Assembly (NCBI RefSeq): GCF_009765775.1
Contig: NZ_LMUU01000027.1
Location: forward strand, 52,122 to 91,963
Origin: Beijerinckia sp. L45
Lineage (GTDB): Bacteria > Pseudomonadota > Alphaproteobacteria > Rhizobiales > Beijerinckiaceae
Reading direction: 5' to 3'
Length of the DNA stretch: 39,842 nucleotides
In this document: positions 16,469-23,776 of the stretch, piece after piece
Layout: the number at the start of each line of letters is the position of its first letter
Position numbering within the stretch: the first letter of the stretch is position 1
Notes under the pieces: generated by a model
Databases searched by the model: none
Told to the model about the DNA's origin: nothing
Seen by the model: only the letters and a program-made list of their open reading frames with translations
Translations under genes and position numbers: made by a program

Positions 16469-17283
16469 TGATCGTCTTCTGCAAGAAGGCCGAAGGACTG
16501 GAACTTTTCGCGAATTTTCGCCGAATAGGCCCCGAACTCCGCGCTCTCGCGGACGGCGAGTTTGCGCGGTCGCGGAAGATCGATCTGGATCTCCGCGGCA
16601 ATGCGGCCGGGTCGCGGGCTCATGATGATCACACGATCGGACAGGAAGACCGACTCCCATATGCTGTGCGTGATGAAAAGCATGGTCGTCTTGTTTTGAA
16701 TCCATAATTTTTGCAGATCGAGATTCATCTGCTCGCGTGTCATCGCATCCAGTGCGCCAAACGGCTCATCCATCAGAATCAAGGACGGATTGTGGATGAG
16801 GGCGCGACATAGCGAAACCCGCTGGCGCATTCCGCCGGACAGTTCGCGCGGATATGCGTTCTCGAAGCCGGCCAGTCCAACGCTTGCAAGCATTGCCACA
16901 GCGCGTTCGCGATAATCACCGCGTTTGAGCCTGCGCACATCGATCTGCAGCAGGATGTTTTCGAGAACCGTCCGCCAGTCGAGAAGAGCGTCGCGCTGAA
17001 AGACGATGCCAATGTCGACGTGAGGTGCCGTGATACGCGACTGCTTGATGTGGATCTCGCCCGAGCTCGAGTGAATCAGGCCGGAGGCCATCATCATCAA
17101 AGTGCTTTTGCCACAACCGGATGGTCCGACGATCGATACGAATTCGCCGGGCGCGACGTCCAAGGACAGGTTGTCCACCGCGGACGTTCGCTTGCCGCGA
17201 ATATTATAGGTCTTACCGACATCGCGCATCGTGAGAAGCGGAACGGTCGCGGGTAAGACGCCTGGTTGAGCCGGAGCGAGCAT
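16465..17283 (-). CDS. ABC transporter ATP-binding protein, SsuB/TauB type
   Basis: 272 residues. Walker A GPSGCGKST (53-61), Q-loop Gln96, signature LSGGMRQ (148-154), Walker B LILMDEP (168-174) and switch His206 are all present. It energises the importer formed with the next two genes and is the first gene of the long minus-strand run. The C-terminal RPGRI and LPRPR segments are typical of the nitrate/taurine subgroup. The ribosome site before ATG 17283 is weak; a shorter start at the MRDVGKTY methionine is possible. A perfect inverted repeat lies 16-35 bases upstream of the start. Confidence 0.95.
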   Translation of the reverse strand: MLAPAQPGVLPATVPLLTMRDVGKTYNIRGKRTSAVDNLSLDVAPGEFVSIVGPSGCGKSTLMMMASGLIHSSSGEIHIKQSRITAPHVDIGIVFQRDALLDWRTVLENILLQIDVRRLKRGDYRERAVAMLASVGLAGFENAYPRELSGGMRQRVSLCRALIHNPSLILMDEPFGALDAMTREQMNLDLQKLWIQNKTTMLFITHSIWESVFLSDRVIIMSPRPGRIAAEIQIDLPRPRKLAVRESAEFGAYSAKIREKFQSFGLLAEDDQ

Positions 17284-17298
17284 GTGCGTGTCCAGAGC

Positions 17299-17318
17299 GA
17301 TACAAATAGCCTTGTATC
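17299..17318. promoter_or_regulatory. Candidate operator: perfect inverted repeat in the divergent ABC/MocR promoter region
   Basis: GATACAA-6 bases-TTGTATC, a perfect 7+6+7 inverted repeat, lies 16-35 bases upstream of the ABC ATPase start and about 140 bases before the MocR start. A bound regulator here could block expression of the minus-strand operon. The natural candidates are the adjacent MocR protein or an FCD-GntR protein. A TTGACA-like -35 hexamer is on the minus strand at 17349-17354, but no matching -10 box is clear. Confidence 0.5.
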
Positions 17319-17379
17319 TATCGCGAAGGTCACATGGGTGCGGCGGGCTGTCAATCCGCTATCTTGAGTGCGGAGAGCC

Positions 17380-17400
17380 CCACCATAAGCACCATGGTGG
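17380..17400. promoter_or_regulatory. Second inverted/direct repeat in the MocR promoter region
   Basis: CCACCAT-7 bases-ATGGTGG is a perfect inverted repeat. The right part is also a 10-base palindrome (CACCATGGTG, 17390-17399), so CACCAT appears twice as a direct repeat 9 bases apart. MocR proteins such as GabR often bind paired direct repeats. It lies about 60 bases upstream of the MocR start, a suitable place for autoregulation. The function is inferred. Confidence 0.4.
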
Positions 17401-17458
17401 AAATGCGAGGTTGCGCAGAGGCCAGCAGGCCAGTACAAACATACGCACAAGTTCTAGG

Positions 17459-18973
17459 ATGCGTCTCTTGACGACCAAATGCAGTCCATGGGTGTCGACG
17501 GCGCGCGATATTGATCTCGCTTTGACCCGCCACGTCGGCGGTCCGCTTTTCATCCAGTTGCGAGACCATATTCGGACGCTCGTTAACCGGGGGACGTTCG
17601 CACCGGGAGATAGGCTGCCGCCTGTGCGCGCGCTTGCCGGGCATCTGAAGGTCAATCAGATCACCGTTGCACGCGCCTACGCAGAATTGGCAGTGCTTGG
17701 CATTGCGAAGGGGCGCCGCGGCGGCGGGACCTTCATTTGCAAGCCTGGCTTGCAGGATGGGCCGATACGGTCTCCGAGCGTTGCAGGGGCCTATCGGCCG
17801 CTGCTCGCCGATCGTCTCTACGAGCTCAGTCGGGCTCCCGGCGTGATCTCGTTCACGTCAAACTATCCTCTTGTCGGCGCGGACGTGATCGAAGAGTTCC
17901 GGTCCTGCCTGCGTCTCGCCGTGAATCGCGACCTCGAGGGCTGCTTCCAGTACGAGCCTCCGATCGGACGGGCGTCAACCCGTCGAGAGATCTCGCGCTT
18001 TCTCGAGCGGCGCGACATGCGGGTCGATTCCGAAAACATCGTCGTCACGTCGGGTGCGCAGCAGGCTATTGATCTCGCAGTCCGCGCTCTCATCCGGCCC
18101 GGCGACGTCGCGGTGGTCGAGCGACCAGGCTATTATGGCGTGTTCAATGCGCTACGCGAAGCGTCGGCGCAGATCCTCGAAGTGCCTCTTGAGGGCGGCG
18201 GCATGGATCTCGGCGCGCTCGAGGATCTCTTGAACCGTCACACCGTGCGGCTGATCTATGTCAATCCGACGATTCAGAACCCGACCGGTCAGACGATGAG
18301 CGAGAGCAAGCGCCGCGCGTTGCTGGCGCTTGCTCGACGATATGACGTCGCTATCATCGAGGATGATCACGCGTCGGAATGGTGCCCCCCCGATCGGCGT
18401 GTGCCGTCTATCGCCGCGCTAGCCGGCCCGGACGACCTCGTGTTTTTTGCCTACAGTTTCGGCAAGATCATCTTGCCGGGTCAGCGGCTGGGCTTCCTTG
18501 CGGTGCCGCCACGTCTACGTCATGCGGTCCTTAATTGTAGGGCGGCGAACGATCTGCACGGAGCCGCCGTGTTGCAGGAGGCCCTCGCCTATTTCCTCGA
18601 GAAAGGTCACTACGAGGCTTTGATCGACCATGCGCGAGCAAGCTATGCCGAGCGCATGGACGTCTTGCATGCCAAGCTCATCGAGACCCTTCCGCCGGGC
18701 GTGGCAGTCGAGAAGCCGCTTGGCGGCCTGAGCCTTTGGATTACGTTGCCCGATCACGCCGATAGTTCGGAGCTTTACTATCGTGCCGTCCAACGCGGTG
18801 TCGCTTTCGTGCCTGGCGAAATCTTCTTCGTATCGAAGCCGGATCGGCAGGCCATCCGCGTCAGCTTCGGGCTCGTACCTGAGGCGCAGTTCTTCGAGGG
18901 CGTCGATCGTCTGTGTGCCGTGGTTCGCGACTTACTGTCCCCACGGCGCGAACGAAGCCTCATTTATACCTGA
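17459..18973 (+). CDS. MocR/PdxR-type transcriptional regulator with aminotransferase domain
   Basis: 504 residues from ATG at 17459. An N-terminal GntR winged helix (about 20-95: PLFIQLRDHIRTLVNRG, LPPVRALAGHLKVNQITVAR) is joined to a fold-type I aminotransferase domain with YVNPTIQNPTGQ, the Asp of the EDDHASEW segment and the PLP lysine, Lys336, in SFGKIILPGQRLGFL. Such proteins bind PLP and respond to an amino compound. The gene is divergent from the large ABC/hydrolase operon and leads the RidA/asparaginase-like genes, so it probably controls one or both. A TTG at 17468 with AGG 9 bases upstream is an alternative start. The longer frame from 17282 lacks support. Confidence 0.93.
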   Translation: MRLLTTKCSPWVSTARDIDLALTRHVGGPLFIQLRDHIRTLVNRGTFAPGDRLPPVRALAGHLKVNQITVARAYAELAVLGIAKGRRGGGTFICKPGLQDGPIRSPSVAGAYRPLLADRLYELSRAPGVISFTSNYPLVGADVIEEFRSCLRLAVNRDLEGCFQYEPPIGRASTRREISRFLERRDMRVDSENIVVTSGAQQAIDLAVRALIRPGDVAVVERPGYYGVFNALREASAQILEVPLEGGGMDLGALEDLLNRHTVRLIYVNPTIQNPTGQTMSESKRRALLALARRYDVAIIEDDHASEWCPPDRRVPSIAALAGPDDLVFFAYSFGKIILPGQRLGFLAVPPRLRHAVLNCRAANDLHGAAVLQEALAYFLEKGHYEALIDHARASYAERMDVLHAKLIETLPPGVAVEKPLGGLSLWITLPDHADSSELYYRAVQRGVAFVPGEIFFVSKPDRQAIRVSFGLVPEAQFFEGVDRLCAVVRDLLSPRRERSLIYT

Positions 18974-18992
18974 GTCAATCGAGAGGTCCTTC

Positions 18993-19412
18993 ATGACAGT
19001 CAAGACGATCATACAGCCGAAAGGGATGGCGGAGGCCGTTGGGCCATTCTCCAGGGCGATCCTCATCGGCGATCAACTCCACATTGCAGGCACTACGGCG
19101 CTGAGCCATATCAGCGGCGACTATTACGAGCGCGCGATTCCGGACACGATCGAAGAACAAACCCGCTTGACCTTGGACAACATCCGCTCCTGCGTGGAGG
19201 CGGCGGGCGGCACGATGGCTGATATCTTCAAGGTCGTCATCATGTTGAAAAATCCATCCGAATATAAGCGGATGAATAAGGTACGTGCGGAATACTTTGC
19301 GGTCGAGCCGCCTATCAGCACGTGTTTCCGCGCGGAAGTCATGCGTGACGATCTTCTTGTCGAGATCGAAGCGACTGCTTGGATCAAAAGTCACGCCCTG
19401 AGCAAAAGCTAG
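18993..19412 (+). CDS. RidA (YjgF/YER057c/UK114) family protein lacking the canonical arginine
   Basis: 139 residues, the full family length. The start VGPFSRAILIGDQLHIAGTT and end LLVEIEATAWI are typical; members form trimers with clefts between subunits. RidA enzymes that hydrolyse reactive enamines/imines need an Arg in an ARS/T motif. Here the equivalent reads PISTC, so Ser109 appears to stand in its place, as in Rid groups without proven deaminase activity. ATG at 18993 has GAGAGG 6-7 bases upstream; the gene starts 19 bases after the MocR stop, so the two are co-transcribed. Linkage with a PLP-binding regulator fits amino-compound metabolism. Confidence 0.92.
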   Translation: MTVKTIIQPKGMAEAVGPFSRAILIGDQLHIAGTTALSHISGDYYERAIPDTIEEQTRLTLDNIRSCVEAAGGTMADIFKVVIMLKNPSEYKRMNKVRAEYFAVEPPISTCFRAEVMRDDLLVEIEATAWIKSHALSKS

Positions 19413-19576
19413 AGCTTGCAATGGATGGCGCCGCAGTGACTGCGTTGATGCGGGCAGTGCGGTTTGCCCAAAAGGCTGGCGTCCCGGGGCAATGCGCCCG
19501 AGAGCCCGGCGGATGTCTCGCCGTGATCATCAAGACGGCACGCGACCATCGCCGACCGATTTAGGGACCTCGACTG

Positions 19577-21292
19577 ATGCTTGAGACAGACCGGCTCGAT
19601 AAGACGCGCATCGCCCACGTGTCCGGCCCGACGGCAACCATTCAAAACACGCCACCACTCGTCACGTCCAACAAGGCACGAGAAGTTCGTGGGCTGCCGC
19701 TTCGTCTCAACGCCGACGGCTCAACGGCGACTTTCGATGCGCTTCGGCCTCAGCGGCTTGCCGCGCCCGCACGGGTTTATGTCGAGCAATTTTCAGCCCA
19801 TCCGCTAGAGTCCGATGCGGCCGATTTATACGGTGCGCCCGATGGCTATATCGGATCCGACGGCGTCTTTCGGGCTGACAGGCAAAGCGACGCGGACAAG
19901 GCTGTGTATGAAGTACAGCTTCGCCCGGAGGATGGACTTTATCCATTACCCTATATGGCTGTGCAGGCGGACGGACGACCTTGGGAGGAAGAGTGCGCTA
20001 CGCCCGGGGCGCCCAGCGCCAACGCACGTCAGGGGTTCTTTCCCGATGGGTCCCGATCTTTCGAAGAAATCGATCGCCTTTCGATCGGGCCTGATGGTCT
20101 TGGCAACCTGATCTCGTCCTTGGCGACGGTGGACTTCTTCCGCGCGGGCGCGCCTGGCGGCTACACCAAGGGCATGCCTGCCGCGCGTCGCACCGACGAA
20201 GGCGTTGGCGGCATTTCCCCCGAGATCAGAGGACGAGACTTCTTTCCTTACAAGCCGATTCATCTCGCATCGCAGGGACCGCGGCCGTTACTGGCAACGA
20301 TCACCAATGCGCTGCATGACGTGGCATCGAGCGGACACTACGACGGCATCATTTGGACCCAGGGTTCACCCATGGTCGAAGAGACCGCCTATTGGTTCAA
20401 CCTCCTCATTGACACCACGCTGCCGATTTGCGGAAACGCAGCCCAGCGCCCACAGGGTCAGATCAGCAATGACGGGCCTAAGAACATCGTCGACTCGGTG
20501 CAATACATCGCGTCACGGATCTGGGCGGACGACGCGGGGCGCAACAAGTGCGCGACCGTTGTGATTCAGGAACAGCAGATCTTTGCGGCGCGCGAGGTCG
20601 CCAAGGTCGACGCCCGCCCTGGTGGCTATGCAGCCTTGGGGGGGCATGGGGGCATTCTGGGACAAGTGACGCACCTCGGCGCGCTCATCCTCACATACCT
20701 GCCAGCGTACAAGCATACCTATCTCTCCGACGTTAACATCAATCGGTTACCGACGACGACTCAAGCTGTCGTTCGACGTCCGGATGGCACGTTGGACTTG
20801 ACCGAAGTCACCATCAAGGATGCGGAAGGGAAACTTGCAGCAGACGCGATCCCGGTGGTGTCCATCGCCAAGGACGGCGCTTATTCGACACTCGAGTTTG
20901 GTGACGATCCCTCGTTGGAAGCGGATCTCAAGGCCTCCATCGAACACAAGCTGGGGATGGGCCGACTGACCGGCTTCGTCGTCGAAGGCCTTTCGCCCTA
21001 CGGCCACGGCGCCTCAAGCGCGCGGCACACATTGATGCTTCAGGCGACATTGTCCGGGATCCCGGTTTGCAAGGTCGGTCGCGGGGCTCCGGAAGGCTTT
21101 GCCGATCCTCATCCCCTGCAAATTGCGGCATCCAATCTCACGGCTACGAAGGCACGCCTTCTGCTCATGGCCTGCCTCATGAAGTTCGGAAGCTTCCCGC
21201 CAGCCGTGGACCCGCTTTGCCCGACTGAGCAAGAAATGACCGCCATTCGCGCGAAAGTGGCGCAATATCAGGCGGTTTTTCACACGCACTGA
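19577..21292 (+). CDS. Enlarged asparaginase-like protein, non-canonical active site
   Basis: 571 residues, far longer than the usual 320-350 of type I/II asparaginases. From about residue 255 the asparaginase signature is recognisable: IIWTQGSPMVEETAYWF corresponds to the usual THGTDTxEETA, followed by SNDGPKNIVDSV; the C-terminal half has VVEGLSPYGHGASSARHT. The N-terminus (SGPTATIQNTPPLVTSNKAR) may replace the usual TGGTI loop, with about 200 extra residues before the second motif. The Asp of the second motif appears to be Pro and its Thr to be Ser, so classical asparagine hydrolysis is doubtful. No signal peptide. AGGGAC lies before ATG 19577. It probably acts with the RidA-like protein upstream. 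Confidence 0.72.
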   Translation: MLETDRLDKTRIAHVSGPTATIQNTPPLVTSNKAREVRGLPLRLNADGSTATFDALRPQRLAAPARVYVEQFSAHPLESDAADLYGAPDGYIGSDGVFRADRQSDADKAVYEVQLRPEDGLYPLPYMAVQADGRPWEEECATPGAPSANARQGFFPDGSRSFEEIDRLSIGPDGLGNLISSLATVDFFRAGAPGGYTKGMPAARRTDEGVGGISPEIRGRDFFPYKPIHLASQGPRPLLATITNALHDVASSGHYDGIIWTQGSPMVEETAYWFNLLIDTTLPICGNAAQRPQGQISNDGPKNIVDSVQYIASRIWADDAGRNKCATVVIQEQQIFAAREVAKVDARPGGYAALGGHGGILGQVTHLGALILTYLPAYKHTYLSDVNINRLPTTTQAVVRRPDGTLDLTEVTIKDAEGKLAADAIPVVSIAKDGAYSTLEFGDDPSLEADLKASIEHKLGMGRLTGFVVEGLSPYGHGASSARHTLMLQATLSGIPVCKVGRGAPEGFADPHPLQIAASNLTATKARLLLMACLMKFGSFPPAVDPLCPTEQEMTAIRAKVAQYQAVFHTH

Positions 21293-21391
21293 AACCGTGC
21301 CGCGGCCGGTCACGCCGCTGAGTGACATTCGGTGAAGGTGCGGATCCTGGAGCGGGCTGCGGACGTCGTGACAGTCTGAGACCTCGCGCAA

Positions 21392-21455
21392 AGGCTTATT
21401 GCCTGCGCAGCGGGTTGAACGATTCATCGACGCTGCGTGGAATGGCGATAAGCCT
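21392..21455 (+). repeat. 64-base multi-stem hairpin between asparaginase-like gene and porin
   Basis: The outer arms AGGCTTATTGCC (21392-21403) and GGCGATAAGCCT (21444-21455) pair with one mismatch. A second stem CGCAGCG/CGCTGCG (21406-21412 and 21431-21437) is perfect, and an inner TGAA/TTCA caps it. No T-tract follows, so it is not a standard terminator. It may be a structured RNA, a palindromic interspersed element or a processing site. Confidence 0.5.
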
Positions 21456-21699
21456 CTTTGGCCATCATGCCGACAGCGTTGGCACATGACTCCCGCGTAG
21501 ATCCTCTTGGACGCGATGAATATCGTGCCTTGAATTAGAAACGAGGGAGGGCCGGAGACAAGCGCAGAGCACTATGCAAGATCGGCTCGGATGCTCCCGT
21601 CGGATTTGTTCGGAGATGACCACCCCAATCTATACCCGGCCCAGTCGTAACTGTTGCAAAAAGATCCGCAACGGAGAGCCAGACGAGACGATCGTAACT

Positions 21700-21710
21700 T
21701 TGTCTGACGA
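21700..21710 (+). promoter_or_regulatory. Candidate FCD-GntR operator upstream of porin gene
   Basis: TTGTCTGACGA fits TNGTNNNACNA, the consensus of LldR/PdhR-type FCD regulators, and lies 95 bases before the porin start. Nine identical bases (TTGTCTGAC) recur in opposite orientation at 23703-23711 before the ABC binding-protein gene. Shared control of porin and importer is inferred. Confidence 0.4.
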
Positions 21711-21804
21711 TCTGGCATACAGCGTGCTTATTGAGATCTGGATCAGCCGCCACCGCGGACGTGAACCGACGCAACGCTACGCAAGTCGACTATGGAGAAC
21801 TTCT

Positions 21805-23262
21805 TTGGATCTCACGAGCTTTAAGAAAACGGCTGCGACAATCGCGCTGTTTATGGCGACTGTTGTTCCGGTGGCGGCCCAACAATCATCGGGCCAAGGG
21901 AGCGATAGCGGAACAAACGCCTCGCCGCTGACGAAGCCGGCCGCTCCCCCTGCTTCGCCTTATCCTGCAAGTGGAACACCCCAGGGCTACCTGTTCAACT
22001 TGCGCCCAGTGGGCGAGGATCTCGGCAAGAAACTTGCCGACCAGGGCATCTATTTGACGGGCCGTACGCTTCAAGAGTCAATTTCGCAAACGTCAGGCGG
22101 CCGTAAGCAAGGGACCTTCTACGAGGGCTTCAACTTGTTCGGCGTCGACCTGGACATGAACAGAATTGCCGGGATTCATGGCGGGTCGTTCCACTTTCTG
22201 ATCAACGATCTCGCGGGCCTGAACGCGGCAAACTATTCCGGCTCGACTTATGAGTACAACCGCGCCTTCGGCGGTATCGCGGCCGTTCGCCTCAATGAGT
22301 TCTCCTACGAACAAAGCCTGCTCGATAACCGGCTGGATCTTCGTGTGGGTCGCATCCCGGTCGGCTCGGAGTTCGACTTCTCGTCGCTCTACTGTGAGTT
22401 CATCTATTCGACCTGTGCGCTTCCGGCCGGCTTTGCATTCACAAAGGGATCGCCCTCCTATCTTACGGCATCGACAACGGGGATCGCGAAGGTCGACCTG
22501 ACCCACCACGTCTACTTCAACGTCGGCGTATTCGAGGATCAGCCTTCTCTTGCCGCCCTGGGTCACCTCAACTTTCCCGGCGAAGACTGGGACCCGGACA
22601 AGTTCAGAGGCGTGACGATCCCGATCCAGCTTGGCTATCGCACGACCTTCAAAGACGAAGCCTATCCACGCGCCTTCAGTGTCGGTGGCGATATCGATAC
22701 CGGCGACTACAACGATCCATTGGCGAACGCCAAAGGTCAGAACCGGGTGACATCGGGTGGTGTTGCTCGCCTTGACCACGGCAAAAGCGGCGTCTGGGTT
22801 CAGGCTGAGCAAACTATATACCGGCCGGATCTTTCAAACGACCGGGCGTTGACGGTGTTCACCGGGGCCAACTTCCAGACAAGTGGGGAGGCCAACATTG
22901 ACAACGCGTACTTTGCCGGCTTTTCATTCCGTGGGCCATTTGCCTTCCGTCCGAACGATGGCTTTAACGTGCTTGGGAATGTCATCCATCTCAACAATGC
23001 CTATACGGCCTTCGTGAACTCGACGCTGAGCTTGCATGGCATGACGCAGACGGCGAGCAGTACGGAAGCCATGATCGAGGTCAACTATGGGATCGCGATC
23101 GCACCCGGCGTGACCCTCAAGCCATCCTTCAATTACATTCTCCATCCCGATCAGGTCGGATTCACGCCGACCTCGGCCAATAAACACGCGGTGTTCCTAG
23201 GCGTGGCGCTTTCGGCATTTCTGCCGGAGACACTGGGGCTTCCCCGCTTGGCAGCTCAGTAG
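21805..23262 (+). CDS. OprB-family carbohydrate-type porin
   Basis: 485 residues from TTG at 21805. The start is chosen because GGAG lies 7 bases upstream and the product then begins directly with a signal peptide (LTSFKKTAATIALFMATVV, cleavage near VAAQQ). After a Pro/Ala/Ser-rich linker, the OprB domain is recognisable: LADQGIYLTGRTLQES, FGVDLDMNRIAGIHGGSFHF, LDLRVGRIPVGSEF, a GYRTTFKDEAYPRAFSVGGD strand region and VTLKPSFNYILHPDQ, ending in aromatic-rich strands. It should form a 16- to 18-strand outer-membrane channel for the substrate of the importer that follows. OprB-like porins are not limited to sugars. It is followed by 514 bases of hairpin-rich DNA. Confidence 0.88.
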   Translation: MDLTSFKKTAATIALFMATVVPVAAQQSSGQGSDSGTNASPLTKPAAPPASPYPASGTPQGYLFNLRPVGEDLGKKLADQGIYLTGRTLQESISQTSGGRKQGTFYEGFNLFGVDLDMNRIAGIHGGSFHFLINDLAGLNAANYSGSTYEYNRAFGGIAAVRLNEFSYEQSLLDNRLDLRVGRIPVGSEFDFSSLYCEFIYSTCALPAGFAFTKGSPSYLTASTTGIAKVDLTHHVYFNVGVFEDQPSLAALGHLNFPGEDWDPDKFRGVTIPIQLGYRTTFKDEAYPRAFSVGGDIDTGDYNDPLANAKGQNRVTSGGVARLDHGKSGVWVQAEQTIYRPDLSNDRALTVFTGANFQTSGEANIDNAYFAGFSFRGPFAFRPNDGFNVLGNVIHLNNAYTAFVNSTLSLHGMTQTASSTEAMIEVNYGIAIAPGVTLKPSFNYILHPDQVGFTPTSANKHAVFLGVALSAFLPETLGLPRLAAQ

Positions 23263-23573
23263 AGCTTGGGCGGTCTGCGTGGGGGATCTCAAGGTTCGCT
23301 ATTTCGTGTAGCGAGTGTGACGCCATCAACGCAGGCCGCCGGTCACGCCCGATAGTTGGCTCGCAGGGGTCACAAGGCGGGAGCTGCGGCTCGATGACAG
23401 CCTCGCAGCAATTGAGCTTGCAGGCTCTGACGCGAGGGCGTCATCGCGCCGCGCAACGGGCTCTGGAGACATGAGGGCGCTTGCACGCCCTGTCTCTTCC
23501 TCACAGTTGCGTGTCCGGGTCGGTGATGCCGAGATCGAAGCAGCGGCGACCTAGAAGCATACCAATGCCACAT

Positions 23574-23612
23574 CCTCGGCATGGACTCCATGGATCTCGA
23601 GTCCATCCGAGG
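23574..23612 (+). repeat. 14-base-pair hairpin with single bulge
   Basis: CCTCGG-C-ATGGACTC pairs with GAGTCCATCCGAGG across a 10-base loop; only one C is bulged. It lies about 165 bases upstream of the ABC binding-protein start and is followed after 9 bases by another perfect hairpin. This is far stronger than the chance hairpins expected in G+C-rich DNA. Confidence 0.6.
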
Positions 23613-23621
23613 CGCGGCTTA

Positions 23622-23639
23622 CGCCTTGCTTGCAAGGCG
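23622..23639 (+). repeat. Perfect 8-base inverted repeat next to the 14-bp hairpin
   Basis: CGCCTTGC-TT-GCAAGGCG. With the preceding hairpin and the two smaller ones at 23428-23443 (TGACGC/GCGTCA) and 23474-23491 (AGGGCG/CGCCCT), it forms a row of stem-loops that could be a transcribed leader or an interspersed palindromic element. Confidence 0.5.
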
Positions 23640-23700
23640 CGATCGACCCGATACCCGGCATGGTGATAGCGGCAATATTGCTTGAAACACGTGCGCGACA

Positions 23701-23711
23701 CTGTCAGACAA
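23701..23711 (-). promoter_or_regulatory. Second TTGTCTGAC site upstream of ABC binding-protein gene
   Basis: On the minus strand it reads TTGTCTGACAG, identical in its first nine bases to the site before the porin gene. It lies 65-75 bases upstream of the ATG at 23777. It could be a common operator for the porin and the importer. Confidence 0.4.
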
Positions 23712-23776
23712 TCATACGCAATGTGATGCCGAGGCGCTGTATCGTTGAACACGCCGGTCAGCAAGGAGCCTTCATA

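Larger units (their letters stand above)
21293..21804 (+). other. 512-base intergenic region before the porin gene
   Basis: No convincing gene: the in-frame extension of the porin ORF through here encodes no signal peptide and no recognisable domain. It holds a long imperfect hairpin (21392-21455), a candidate FCD-GntR operator (21700-21710), a short GTTGC/GCAAC hairpin near 21652, and the porin ribosome site (GGAG, 21794-21797). Confidence 0.6.
23263..23776 (+). other. 514-base intergenic region with tandem hairpins
   Basis: No gene is supported here. The region holds at least four inverted repeats between 23428 and 23639, listed separately, and the second copy of the TTGTCTGAC motif (23701-23711) 66 bases before the binding-protein start. 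The ribosome site AAGGAG (23763-23768) belongs to the next gene. The first two hairpins may terminate the porin transcript, but none has a clear T-tract. Confidence 0.6.

Noticed and set aside
21370-21760. Possible TPP riboswitch (a CTGAGA-like string near 21376 and ATCTGGATCAG near 21736)
   Set aside because: The conserved second half of the THI box and the correct spacing are absent, and the downstream gene is a porin.
21574-21804. Extended N-terminus of the porin
   Set aside because: Would bury the signal peptide 77 residues inside the protein; TTG at 21805 with GGAG upstream gives a normal exported precursor.
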